A DNA stretch of 6,443 bases from an uncultured Prevotellaceae bacterium (GCA_937896015.1 CALBLR010000499.1:1-6443), one strand, 5' to 3'; shown: positions 1 through 6,224, numbered from the stretch's first letter. A program made the numbers and translations. The notes: generated from the letters alone by a model not told the origin.

Positions 1-1109
1 ATCATTGCGCCTTCGGGATAGCCGCCGTTATACACGCGAATGAGTATGGCAAACACGCCTGTCAGAAATCCGTAGATGTATTGCCCCGTCTTGGTGCGAG
101 CCCCGGTCACGGGATCGGTGGCCATAAACACGGCCGCGAAGGCAAATCCGCCGTAGCACAGCTGCGCCACGGGGTCGAGAAGCGAGGCCGGATATGTGGC
201 GCTTGGCAGCGCGTGGGCCAGGCAGCTCATGGCCAGGCCGCCAACCACCACCGAGCCCATCACCCTCCACGAGGCAATGCCGGTTATCAGCAGTATGGCC
301 GCGCCAATGAGGATGCACAGCGTCGACGTTTCGCCCGGCGAGCCTGGAATGAAGCCCAAAAAGGCGTCAAGCGTGCTTATGGGGTCGCCCGTCACGCCGT
401 GCAGGTTGAGGCTGCCGCCCACGTTGGTGGCAATCTGGCCAAGCGGAGTGGCTCCCGTGAAGGTGTCGGCCACAGTGCCGCCGCCAAAGCCCAGCGCCGA
501 GCTGGTCTTGACAAACGCGGCGTCGCCGCTCATCTTCGACGGATAGGCGAAAAACAGGAAGGCGCGCGTCACCAGTGCCACATTGAATATGTTCATGCCA
601 GTGCCGCCAAACACCTCTTTGGCAAACACCACCGCAAATGCCGTGGCCACGGCCACCATCCACAGCGGCGTGTTGATGGGCACAATCATCGGTATCAGTA
701 TGCCCGACACCAGAAATCCCTCCTGGATTTCCTTGTGGTGGATCTGGGCCGAGATGAACTCAATGCCCAGGCCCACGGCATAGCTCACCACTATGGTGGG
801 CAGCATGGCCAGCAGGCCGAACACCAGCATTGTGGTCCATTTGGCATTTGGCTCGCCGATGGCGAGGAAGTGCTGCAGGCCCACGTTGTACATGCCAAAC
901 ACCAGCGCCGGCAGCAGTGCCACTATCACCATTATCATGGTGCGCTTCATGTCGTTGCCGTCGTGTATGCTCACACCGCTGCGCGATGTGGTGTTGGGCG
1001 TGAACAGGAATGTCTCAAAGCCATCGTACACCGACTCCAGCTTCTCCAGCTTTCCGCCGGGCTGGAAGTGCGGCTTCACTTTGTTCATTATGTTTCTTAA
1101 AGCATTCAC
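1..1109 (-). CDS. nqrB: Na+-translocating NADH:quinone reductase subunit B (partial, C-terminus beyond left edge)
   Basis: NqrB is a membrane subunit of Na+-NQR, which oxidises NADH, reduces quinone and pumps Na+ out across the inner membrane. In the family it carries one covalently bound FMN and a riboflavin, and takes part in Na+ passage. Seen here: 369 codons, then the window ends inside the conserved stretch RVYNGGYPEGAM near the C-terminus, so roughly 20-40 residues are missing. The FMN attachment motif is present as TGAT, residues 218-221, with Thr221 the expected phosphoester site (Thr236 in Vibrio). Other family marks are KRTMIMV near residue 55, many hydrophobic helices, PGSPGETS, and ATDPVTGARTKTGQ. 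I chose the GTG at 1109 because it gives the start VNALRN, matching the MKALRN start I recall for Bacteroides NqrB; the ATG at 1088, seven codons inside, is the alternative. It follows nqrA after 57 bp, so the two are probably cotranscribed. The family assignment is very secure; the start is less so. Confidence 0.95.
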   Translation of the reverse strand, partial: MNALRNIMNKVKPHFQPGGKLEKLESVYDGFETFLFTPNTTSRSGVSIHDGNDMKRTMIMVIVALLPALVFGMYNVGLQHFLAIGEPNAKWTTMLVFGLLAMLPTIVVSYAVGLGIEFISAQIHHKEIQEGFLVSGILIPMIVPINTPLWMVAVATAFAVVFAKEVFGGTGMNIFNVALVTRAFLFFAYPSKMSGDAAFVKTSSALGFGGGTVADTFTGATPLGQIATNVGGSLNLHGVTGDPISTLDAFLGFIPGSPGETSTLCILIGAAILLITGIASWRVMGSVVVGGLAMSCLAHALPSATYPASLLDPVAQLCYGGFAFAAVFMATDPVTGARTKTGQYIYGFLTGVFAILIRVYNGGYPEGAM

Positions 1110-1166
1110 TTTTATGTCTGTTTATTTTGTTAGTTCTCGTTGTGTGTGTGAAATCGTAGGGGGGCG

Positions 1167-2501
1167 TCAGCACATCTCCTTGCGCAGGCGGTCGAGCCCG
1201 TCGCGCACTATCTGCTGCAGCTCCAGCTTCGACGTGTCGGCATATTCGGCCAGGGCGAAGTCCTCTGGAGCCACCTCATATATGCCCAGCTGCTCCATCT
1301 TGTCGATGTCGAAAGCAATGATGGCCTTTATCAGAAATTCGGCATAGATGTCCATGGGCAGCATGCGGTCATACTCGCCGCTCATCACAATGGCGCGCCT
1401 GCCGCCCTTCAGGCGGGCGTCGAGCGCCACCGGCTTGCGGTTGCCCAGCAGCCACGAAGTGAAGTCGCGGTATATGCTGAAGCGCTTGGGGCTGATTGAG
1501 GCCCAGCCCATAAACTCGTCGCGCTGCGCCACCTCTTCGATCACCGTCACTTGCCGGTAAGGCGCGCGCAAATATCCGTCGATGCCCACCACACTGCCTG
1601 TGAGCGCGTTGCCGCTGACGATGCGCTTGTTGCCGGCGCTGCCATCGGCCAGGTTGCCGCCAAGCAGCGACTTCATGTCGCAGCCTTCGGTGGTAGACAC
1701 ATACTGTGGCGTGGCCACCTCGGTGCCCGTCACGGCCACCAGGGTGGAGTAGTCCATCTCGCCAGTGGCCACCAGCCGGCCTATCTTGGCCAGGGTCACC
1801 AAGTCGAGCGTCCACACCGTCTCGCCCTTGTTCACGGGCCGCACGTTGGCCGCCTGCACCCCGGCGTTGCCGGCGGGGTGGGGGCCGACGAACTCGTTGA
1901 CCACGGCGCCGCTTTCGGCGTCAATCTGCTCGCCTGGCCGCACGCCCAAATACACGTTGCCGCTGGTGAGGCCCTTCAGTGCCTCCACGCCCTGGTGCAG
2001 CCACTTCAGGTTGTCGCCGGCCACCATAGTCAGGCTCGGGGCGAGCGGGGCGCTGTCGAAGCAGGTCACAAATATGTCGCGCGGCTTCACGGCGGGGTCG
2101 GGCACCACGGCGTATGGGCGCTGGCGCAGCCTTGCCCACAGCCCCGACTCCAGCAGCAGCGCCAGAGTGCCGCTGCCGGTGTCGAACTTGCGCTTCTGCC
2201 CGCTGCCGTCGGGCTCTATTACGATTGAAAGAATTTTGCGGCGGTCGCCGCGCACCACTTTGGCTATCTTTCCGCTCACGGGCGAGGTCACCTTGATGGC
2301 CTCCACCGTTTTGTCGTGAAACAGCGCGTCGCCGGCGGCCACAGTGTCGCCCTCGCGCCTTTCAAGCCGTGGCACCAGTCCCTGGAAGTCGTCGGGAACC
2401 ACGGCTGCTGCCGCTCCCTCGACCGCCACTGTGGCCGCGTCGCTGCCGACGCCGCCCTGCAGCTTCAGGTCATAGCCTTTTTTTAGCCTTATTGTTGCCA
2501 T
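1167..2501 (-). CDS. nqrA: Na+-translocating NADH:quinone reductase subunit A
   Basis: NqrA is the cytoplasmic-side subunit of Na+-NQR; in the family it has no redox cofactor and is linked to quinone binding next to NqrB. The protein is 444 residues, close to the usual length of about 446. Seen: the N-terminal family start MATIRLKKGYDL; VPDDFQG at 35-41 and SPVSGK at 73-78, a lipoyl/biotinyl-like fold region; RGDRRKILSIVIEPDG at 84-99; VGPHPAG at 205-211; a conserved C-terminal half with SGNALTGS at 296-303; and LGIYEVAPEDFALAEY at 405-420, the equivalent of the Glu-Asp-Leu-Ala region in NqrA/RnfC. An upstream in-frame ATG at 2645 would add 48 residues, but these do not resemble the family and would span the promoter, so ATG 2501 is chosen. 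The gene is much richer in G+C than the exb operon. It is the first gene of the nqr operon, divergent from exbB. Confidence 0.94.
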   Translation of the reverse strand: MATIRLKKGYDLKLQGGVGSDAATVAVEGAAAAVVPDDFQGLVPRLERREGDTVAAGDALFHDKTVEAIKVTSPVSGKIAKVVRGDRRKILSIVIEPDGSGQKRKFDTGSGTLALLLESGLWARLRQRPYAVVPDPAVKPRDIFVTCFDSAPLAPSLTMVAGDNLKWLHQGVEALKGLTSGNVYLGVRPGEQIDAESGAVVNEFVGPHPAGNAGVQAANVRPVNKGETVWTLDLVTLAKIGRLVATGEMDYSTLVAVTGTEVATPQYVSTTEGCDMKSLLGGNLADGSAGNKRIVSGNALTGSVVGIDGYLRAPYRQVTVIEEVAQRDEFMGWASISPKRFSIYRDFTSWLLGNRKPVALDARLKGGRRAIVMSGEYDRMLPMDIYAEFLIKAIIAFDIDKMEQLGIYEVAPEDFALAEYADTSKLELQQIVRDGLDRLRKEMC

Positions 2502-2549
2502 AGGTATTCTGTATATGATATATGTGTAATCCCTATTAATAATGTATCG

Positions 2550-2557
2550 CAAAGTTA
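2550..2557 (-). promoter_or_regulatory. Putative -7 element of the nqr operon promoter
   Basis: Read on the minus strand this is TAACTTTG, a perfect fit to the Bacteroidota -7 consensus TAnnTTTG used by their primary sigma factor. It lies 49 bp before the nqrA start codon, so transcription would begin near 2543 with a leader of about 40 nt that is A/T-rich and lacks a Shine-Dalgarno sequence. The -33 TTTG is not clear: at the expected distance there are only T-runs (minus strand of 2571-2576). The fit and position make it likely, but it is a short motif. Confidence 0.6.
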
Positions 2558-2570
2558 GCAAAAAAACTTG

Positions 2571-2612
2571 AAAAAAGCAGTGCTCGCGGCACTCTATTCG
2601 GCCCGCTGGCCG
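2571..2612 (-). other. Tandem hairpins followed by T-run upstream of the nqr promoter (terminator-like, uncertain)
   Basis: On the minus strand two small inverted repeats follow one another: CGGCC/GGCCG with a 4-base loop (2599-2612), then AGTGC/GCACT with a 5-base loop (2579-2593), followed by GC and six T (2571-2576). This has the look of a weak intrinsic terminator pointing towards nqrA, placed just upstream of the nqr -7 element. No minus-strand gene to its right is visible that it would end. It could insulate nqr from stray antisense transcription of the exb leader, or be chance structure in a T-rich -33 region. Confidence 0.25.
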
Positions 2613-2705
2613 CCACTGGTTGCCATAAATGGTGAAGATGTGCATGTGTGCCGCTTTTTTGCGGTAAAGAAATATCGCATTTTAATCGAAAAAACGTATC
2701 GCCAG

Positions 2706-2737
2706 TTTGTTTTATCAAAATAAAAGTGATACTTTTG
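2706..2737 (+). promoter_or_regulatory. Promoter of the exbB-exbD-exbD-tonB operon
   Basis: TTTG at 2706-2709 and TACTTTTG at 2730-2737 are separated by exactly 20 bp. Both parts fit the Bacteroidota primary-sigma consensus (-33 TTTG, -7 TAnnTTTG) perfectly. Transcription would begin at about 2744, leaving an unusually long leader of about 245 nt before exbB. No other plus-strand match of this quality was found between here and 2990. Confidence 0.7.
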
Positions 2738-2809
2738 CGTAGTTTTTTATGAGAAAATGCCATCGCTTTGCTTGAATGGCCGTTTTCTTGTGAATTGACT
2801 GGCGTGTGC

Positions 2810-2910
2810 AAGCGCTAATCTGTGCTTTTTTCACCGGCCCCGCAATGAAAGGCTGCGTAAGCGGGCGGGCGGTGTCAGGAATCAACGGTCAGGCAGAGTA
2901 GTGAAAGCAC
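2810..2910 (+). promoter_or_regulatory. Possible structured RNA or attenuator in the exbB leader
   Basis: Three foldings can be drawn by eye. (1) AAGCGC 2810-2815 pairs with GTGCTT 2822-2827 (one G-U pair) and is followed by T to 2831, giving a run of six T: a weak terminator-like hairpin. (2) CACCG 2832-2836 pairs with CGGTG 2870-2874, with CCCGC 2839-2843 on GCGGG 2861-2865 inside it. (3) GTGCTTT plus CAC at 2822-2834 pairs with GTGAAAGCAC 2901-2910 (ten pairs with a three-base bulge). Fold 3 uses the right arm and T-run of hairpin 1 and part of stem 2, so the folds exclude one another, as in attenuators. No known RNA family is recognised. This is inference from complementarity only; no energies were computed. 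Confidence 0.3.
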
Positions 2911-2930
2911 GCGACATAAACTTGAAAGGA

Positions 2931-2989
2931 TATAAATTTTAATAACTAATTAATTTATCAATTTTTAAAACAAATTTTTAATTTAAATT
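2931..2989 (+). promoter_or_regulatory. A/T-only translation start region of exbB, no Shine-Dalgarno
   Basis: The 60 bases 2931-2990 contain 57 A or T, three C and no G. There is therefore no possible Shine-Dalgarno pairing in front of the ATG. Unstructured A/T-rich leaders are the usual form for strongly translated genes in Bacteroidota, where initiation does not rely on anti-SD pairing. The segment follows the GC-rich possible hairpins of the leader abruptly. Confidence 0.65.
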
Positions 2990-3850
2990 ATGGAAGCTCA
3001 AAAGCCAAACAACCAGCAGGCTAAGCCTGCTGCTCCACAGACAAAGAAGGCTGACAACAAAACTGTCAGCAGCAATGTAGGTGGCATTAAGAATGCATCA
3101 ATTGTGATTCTTATCTGCTTTGTAATTGCAGTATGTTTCTTCATCTTCGTGCTGGGTGACGGTTCTCACTTCAAGGACGGCCTCAACAGCAACGGCCCTA
3201 TCGACATCCTCGGTACTATCTACAAGGGTGGTGTGATTGTGCCTATCCTGCACACTCTGTTCCTCACTGTGATCGTGCTCTCTGTTGAGCGCTGGATCGC
3301 TCTGGGCAAGGCTAAAGGCAAAGGCAACACTGCCAAGTTCGTTGCCAACATCAAGGCTGCTCTCGCCAAGAACGACCTCGCCAAGGCTGAGGATCTCTGC
3401 CGCAAGCAGCAGGGCACTGTGGGTGCTGTGGTTTATGCCACTCTCACCAAGTACAAAGAAATGGACAAGAACACAATCCTCTCTAAGGAGCAGAAACTCA
3501 CTTCTATCCAGCAGCAGCTCGAAGAGGCTACAGCCCTCGAGATGCCTTCACTGCAGCAGAACCTGCCTATCTGCGCAACTCTGACCACACTGGGTACCCT
3601 TATCGGTCTTCTCGGTACTGTGATCGGTATGATCAAGTCGTTCCAGGCTCTGTCTGCTTCAGGTGCTCCTGACTCAACCGAGCTGTCAACCGGTATTTCT
3701 GAGGCACTTGTGAACACTGCATTCGGTATCCTTACTGCAGCTTGCGCCCTGATTTCTTATAACTTCTACAGCAACAAGATCGATAACCTCACTTACGCAA
3801 TCGACGAGGTTGGTTTCTCTATCGTTTCTACTTTCGCTGCAACTCACTAA
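2990..3850 (+). CDS. exbB: ExbB/TolQ/MotA-family proton channel protein, TonB motor
   Basis: ExbB forms a pentameric inner-membrane ring around the ExbD helices and converts ion flow into movement of TonB. The protein has 286 residues, longer than E. coli ExbB (244). Residues 1-32 are a Lys/Gln/Ala-rich cytoplasmic tail; hydrophobic segments lie at about 36-55, 81-98, 194-215 and 236-257. The family signatures are clear: GLLGTVIGM at 206-214 and GISEALVNTAFG at 235-246. Thr210, Glu238 and Thr243 align with E. coli Thr148, Glu176 and Thr181, the channel residues, with a constant offset of 62. Glu100-Arg101 after the second segment is the usual ER motif. The extra N-terminal hydrophobic segment compared with the three-helix E. 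coli protein is seen but its topology is inferred. It is the first gene of the operon, 78 bp before exbD. Codon use is even and its G+C lower than nqr, as in highly expressed genes. Confidence 0.93.
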   Translation: MEAQKPNNQQAKPAAPQTKKADNKTVSSNVGGIKNASIVILICFVIAVCFFIFVLGDGSHFKDGLNSNGPIDILGTIYKGGVIVPILHTLFLTVIVLSVERWIALGKAKGKGNTAKFVANIKAALAKNDLAKAEDLCRKQQGTVGAVVYATLTKYKEMDKNTILSKEQKLTSIQQQLEEATALEMPSLQQNLPICATLTTLGTLIGLLGTVIGMIKSFQALSASGAPDSTELSTGISEALVNTAFGILTAACALISYNFYSNKIDNLTYAIDEVGFSIVSTFAATH

Positions 3851-3854
3851 TCTC

Positions 3855-3877
3855 AACTATTAGTGATTCACTAAGTT
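3855..3877 (+). other. Hairpin between exbB and the first exbD
   Basis: TTAGTG (3860-3865) and CACTAA (3869-3874) form a perfect stem with a three-base loop; AAC 3855-3857 and GTT 3875-3877 extend it across a two-base bulge. A second CACTAA (3845-3850) contains the exbB stop codon and can pair with the same TTAGTG instead. No T-run follows, so it is not an intrinsic terminator. It may protect the 3' end of exbB mRNA and help make more ExbB than ExbD, which fits the five-ExbB ring; that is inference. Confidence 0.4.
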
Positions 3878-3928
3878 AGAATTGTAGCAAAATAAATTTA
3901 TCAAACAATTTATTAGAGTTTAGAAACA

Positions 3929-4618
3929 ATGGGAAAAGTCAAAATTAAAAGAAAAGACACGCGCATCGACATGACGGCGATGAGCGACGTTACCGTTCTT
4001 TTGCTGACTTTCTTCATGTTGACATCAACATTCCTTCAGAAGGAGCCGGTGACTGTGATCACTCCTCCCTCTGTGAGCGAAGAGAAAGTGCCCGACGAAA
4101 AACTGATGTCAGTGCTCGTTGGACAAGATGGCAAGGTGTTTATCTCACTCACCGGTACTAAGGACTCTACGCTCAAGAGCGAGAAGTTCCGCGCTGATGT
4201 GCTGAAAAACGCTGTGGGATACTACAACCAAATGTACAAGACCCCCATCAACCTCACTCAGAAGGAACTCGATGCATTCTCTAAGATTGGCACTTTTGGT
4301 GTGCCTCTGGGCGCACTTAAAAAGTGGCTCGACCTGCCCACCGACGAGCGCGACGCCGCTCTGAAGACCGCAGGCATTCCAATCACTAGAAATGAAGATC
4401 CCGATAAGCCCAACGAATTCCAAATCTGGATTAAGTCGGTTTATGCGGCAATGGAAGATAACGGTATTGGCTCAGACATGGACAGCGGTACAGGTATCGC
4501 TATCAAGGCCGACCAGTCGACGCCTTACGACAAGGTTGAAGTTGTTATGGACAACCTCCAGACAATGAAACACAATAAGTTCAGCTTAATGACAGCTTTA
4601 AAGAAAGAGGAGGATTAA
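3929..4618 (+). CDS. exbD: ExbD/TolR-family biopolymer transport protein, first copy
   Basis: ExbD supplies the single membrane helix inside the ExbB ring and a periplasmic domain that contacts TonB. The protein has 229 residues, against about 140 in E. coli. A basic cytoplasmic start (KVKIKRKDTR) leads into IDMTAMSDVTVLLLTFFML, with Asp20 the channel aspartate (E. coli Asp25) and one helix at about 21-37. The usual Pro of the TPxxD motif is Ala here. The family's C-terminal periplasmic part is seen at about 188-225 (AIKADQSTPYDKVEVVMDNLQ). Between them, at roughly 85-175, is a long insertion containing FGVPLGALKKWLDLP; similar inserts are known to me from Bacteroides ExbD, so this is a lineage form rather than a fusion. 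The ATG is preceded by A-rich sequence without a Shine-Dalgarno. It lies 6 bp before the second exbD, with which it presumably forms a heterodimer. Confidence 0.9.
   Translation: MGKVKIKRKDTRIDMTAMSDVTVLLLTFFMLTSTFLQKEPVTVITPPSVSEEKVPDEKLMSVLVGQDGKVFISLTGTKDSTLKSEKFRADVLKNAVGYYNQMYKTPINLTQKELDAFSKIGTFGVPLGALKKWLDLPTDERDAALKTAGIPITRNEDPDKPNEFQIWIKSVYAAMEDNGIGSDMDSGTGIAIKADQSTPYDKVEVVMDNLQTMKHNKFSLMTALKKEED
4607..4613 (+). promoter_or_regulatory. Shine-Dalgarno-like GAGGAGG before the second exbD
   Basis: GAGGAGG ends 11 bases before the ATG at 4625 and is made by the last Glu-Glu-Asp codons of the first exbD. It is the only strong anti-SD match in front of a gene here, in a group that usually lacks them. 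It may couple translation of the two exbD genes, or merely reflect two GAG codons. Confidence 0.35.
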
Positions 4619-4624
4619 TAGACT

Positions 4625-5272
4625 ATGGCAAAGAAAGATATAAGTCGTCAAAAAAAGTTTGATACTCGTATCGACTTTACGCCTATGGTCGATATGAACA
4701 TGCTTCTGATCACTTTCTTTATGCTGTGTACCACTATGATCAAGTCGCAGACGCTGCAAATCAGCCTGCCGACCAACGAGAAAGTTGAACAGCAAGATCA
4801 GAACAAGGTGAAGCAGTCGGAGGCTATTACCATCGTCATCGATGGCAAGCTCTCGCCCGACAGCCTTTCGCTGGCCAGCAATGGCATGCTTTACTACTAT
4901 GATGGTAAGCCCGACGTTGAGAAAAACAACATGAAGCAAATCAAGTTTGGCGCCGGTGAGGGTACGATTCGTCAAATCCTCTCTGAACGCAACTCTGAAG
5001 TGCTCACCAGAATCAACGAACAGAAAGCTCGCTGGAAGAAAGGCGAGATTTCTGACGAGCAATACCAGGAAGAAGCCAAGAAGATTCGTAACAACGATGA
5101 GCTTAAGCGCCCCGTTGTCATGATCAAGGCTACTGCAAACGCCAGCTATGCTGACGTGGTGAATGTGCTTGACGAAATGCAAATCAACAACATCAGCCGC
5201 TACCAGATTGAGCGCATGAGTCACGTCGACTCAGTGATGATGATGAAGTTGCAGGGCAAACCTATCAAGTGA
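4625..5272 (+). CDS. exbD: ExbD/TolR-family biopolymer transport protein, second copy
   Basis: This is a second, clearly different ExbD of 215 residues. Residues 14-40 read TRIDFTPMVDMNMLLITFFML and on: the classical TPMxD motif is intact, Asp23 is the channel aspartate and one helix follows. The periplasmic core resumes at about 163-190 with VVMIKATANASYADVVNVLDEMQ. Between them, residues about 75-160 hold an insertion that includes a charged helical stretch (KARWKKGEISDEQYQEEAKK, 134-153) whose pattern recalls short SHOCT-like helical hairpins. The insertion is unlike that in the first ExbD, so the copies are old paralogues with divided roles, not a recent duplication. Known ExbB rings hold two ExbD helices; here one of each type is the natural guess. 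Translation may be coupled to the gene before it, only 6 bp upstream. Confidence 0.91.
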   Translation: MAKKDISRQKKFDTRIDFTPMVDMNMLLITFFMLCTTMIKSQTLQISLPTNEKVEQQDQNKVKQSEAITIVIDGKLSPDSLSLASNGMLYYYDGKPDVEKNNMKQIKFGAGEGTIRQILSERNSEVLTRINEQKARWKKGEISDEQYQEEAKKIRNNDELKRPVVMIKATANASYADVVNVLDEMQINNISRYQIERMSHVDSVMMMKLQGKPIK

Positions 5273-5324
5273 TGCGTGGTGATAGATTCTATAGATTAAG
5301 AATTAATTAAAACAATTAAGTATT

Positions 5325-6191
5325 ATGCCAAAAGATGTAGATCTTTCATCAAAAGAATGGTGCGACCTCATTTTTGAGGGCAAGAATAAGGACTTCGGTG
5401 CTTATGTTATCCGCACCGGCTCGGTTAAGCGTCACACCAAGGCTGTGATTTACACTCTCATCGGCCTTGTGATTGTGGGTGCTGCCATCTTCTCAACGCT
5501 CAAAATTCAGCAACTCATTGCTGAGCAGCGTCTGAAGGATCAGGCCGAGCAGGAAAACGTGGCTGTTGACCTCTCTACTAAGGAAGCTCCTAAGGAAGAG
5601 CAGCAGCAGAAGCTTGAAGAGGAAAAACCCGAAATCAAGAAGGAAGAGGTTCTTCAGTCTGTCAAAGTGACTGAGCTCAACATCGTCGAAGACTCTCAGG
5701 TTAAGAAGGAAGATGAGATTAAGTCGCAAGATGAGCTGAAGGACGAGAACAAGGCTTTCGGTCAGAAGGATAATGACGAAGGTGTTACCGACCGTAACCT
5801 CACCAAGACCCTCAAAAACGAGGTTGTCGTCGACGAGGTTAAGCCGGTTGAAGAGAAGAAGGCTGAACCCGAACAGGTGTTCAAGTCAGTGGAGCAGATG
5901 CCTACCTTCCCCGGTGGCGATGCTGCCCTCATGAAGTATCTCTCTTCTCACCTGCAATACCCGACCATGGCGCAGGAGAACGGCGTTCAGGGTACAGTGG
6001 TTGTCCAATTCGTCGTTACCAAGACTGGTAAGGTGGGTGAGGTTAAGGTTGTCCGTTCGGTTGACCGCGACCTCGACAAGGAGGCAACTCGCGTTTGCCG
6101 CTCGCTGCCCAACTTCGTTCCTGGCCGCCAGAATGGCCAAGCCGTTAACGTTTGGTACACTCTGCCTGTCAAGTTCAAGCTCCAGCAGTAA
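5325..6191 (+). CDS. tonB: TonB energy transducer
   Basis: TonB is anchored in the inner membrane, spans the periplasm and pulls on the TonB box of outer-membrane receptors. The protein has 288 residues. Residues 1-39 are cytoplasmic and carry the motif EWCDLIFEGKNKDFGAY (11-27), typical of Bacteroidota TonB; the single helix is at about 40-59. The spacer 60-185 is rich in Glu and Lys (with Gln and Asp) and poor in Pro, unlike the Pro-Glu/Pro-Lys rod of E. coli TonB. The C-terminal domain is complete: MPTFPGGD 192-199, the YP pair 212-213 (the receptor-contact motif), GVQGTVVVQFVV 220-231, and NFVPGRQNGQAVNVWYTLPVKF 263-284. The gene follows the second exbD after 52 bp with an A/T-rich leader and is the last gene before the terminator. 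The assignment is secure; which receptors it serves cannot be seen here. Confidence 0.94.
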   Translation: MPKDVDLSSKEWCDLIFEGKNKDFGAYVIRTGSVKRHTKAVIYTLIGLVIVGAAIFSTLKIQQLIAEQRLKDQAEQENVAVDLSTKEAPKEEQQQKLEEEKPEIKKEEVLQSVKVTELNIVEDSQVKKEDEIKSQDELKDENKAFGQKDNDEGVTDRNLTKTLKNEVVVDEVKPVEEKKAEPEQVFKSVEQMPTFPGGDAALMKYLSSHLQYPTMAQENGVQGTVVVQFVVTKTGKVGEVKVVRSVDRDLDKEATRVCRSLPNFVPGRQNGQAVNVWYTLPVKFKLQQ

Positions 6192-6224
6192 TACGATAGC
6201 AGTATTATAAGCTAAATATCCATT

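Larger units (their letters stand above)
2502..2989. other. Divergent intergenic region between nqrA and exbB
   Basis: This 488-bp stretch holds no open frame that I can support as a gene. On the minus strand it carries the nqr leader and -7 element. On the plus strand it carries a strong Bacteroidota-type promoter at 2706-2737, a leader of about 245 nt with possible hairpins, and an extremely A/T-rich segment immediately before exbB. Several small GC-rich inverted repeats are scattered through 2579-2664: AGTGC/GCACT, CGGCC/GGCCG, and CCGC/GCGG around six T. I see no Fur-box-like sequence, no tRNA, and no match to riboswitch consensus elements that I know. Confidence 0.8.

Noticed and set aside
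81..1100. Long plus-strand open frame (339 codons) opposite nqrB
   Set aside because: It is antisense to a clear nqrB; its product is a His/Arg/Gln-rich low-complexity string with no family resemblance, as expected from the complement of G+C-rich coding DNA.
1551..2228. Plus-strand open frame of 225 codons opposite nqrA
   Set aside because: It is a shadow of nqrA, with a His/Gly/Ala-rich product and no recognisable motif.
2502..2645. 48-residue N-terminal extension of NqrA from ATG 2645
   Set aside because: The NqrA family starts at MATIRLKKG; the extension is unlike the family and would span the TAACTTTG -7 element and T-runs.
2749..2775. Eight-codon leader peptide (MRKCHRFA) at the start of the exb transcript
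   Set aside because: It would begin only about 5 nt after the predicted transcription start, has no run of a regulatory amino acid, and is short enough to be chance.
2536..2811. Minus-strand open frame of 91 codons in the intergenic region
   Set aside because: It has no family resemblance, crosses the exb promoter and the hairpins, and no promoter for it was seen on the minus strand.
2832..2910. SRP (4.5S) RNA or a known riboswitch, prompted by GGTCAGGC and GC-rich stems
   Set aside because: The conserved GGAAG/AGCAG core of SRP RNA is missing and no cobalamin, TPP, FMN or SAM riboswitch consensus could be found.
4598..5224. Minus-strand open frame of 208 codons opposite the second exbD
   Set aside because: It is antisense to a well-supported ExbD; its Leu/Val/His-rich product is the complement of Lys/Asp/Asn-rich codons.
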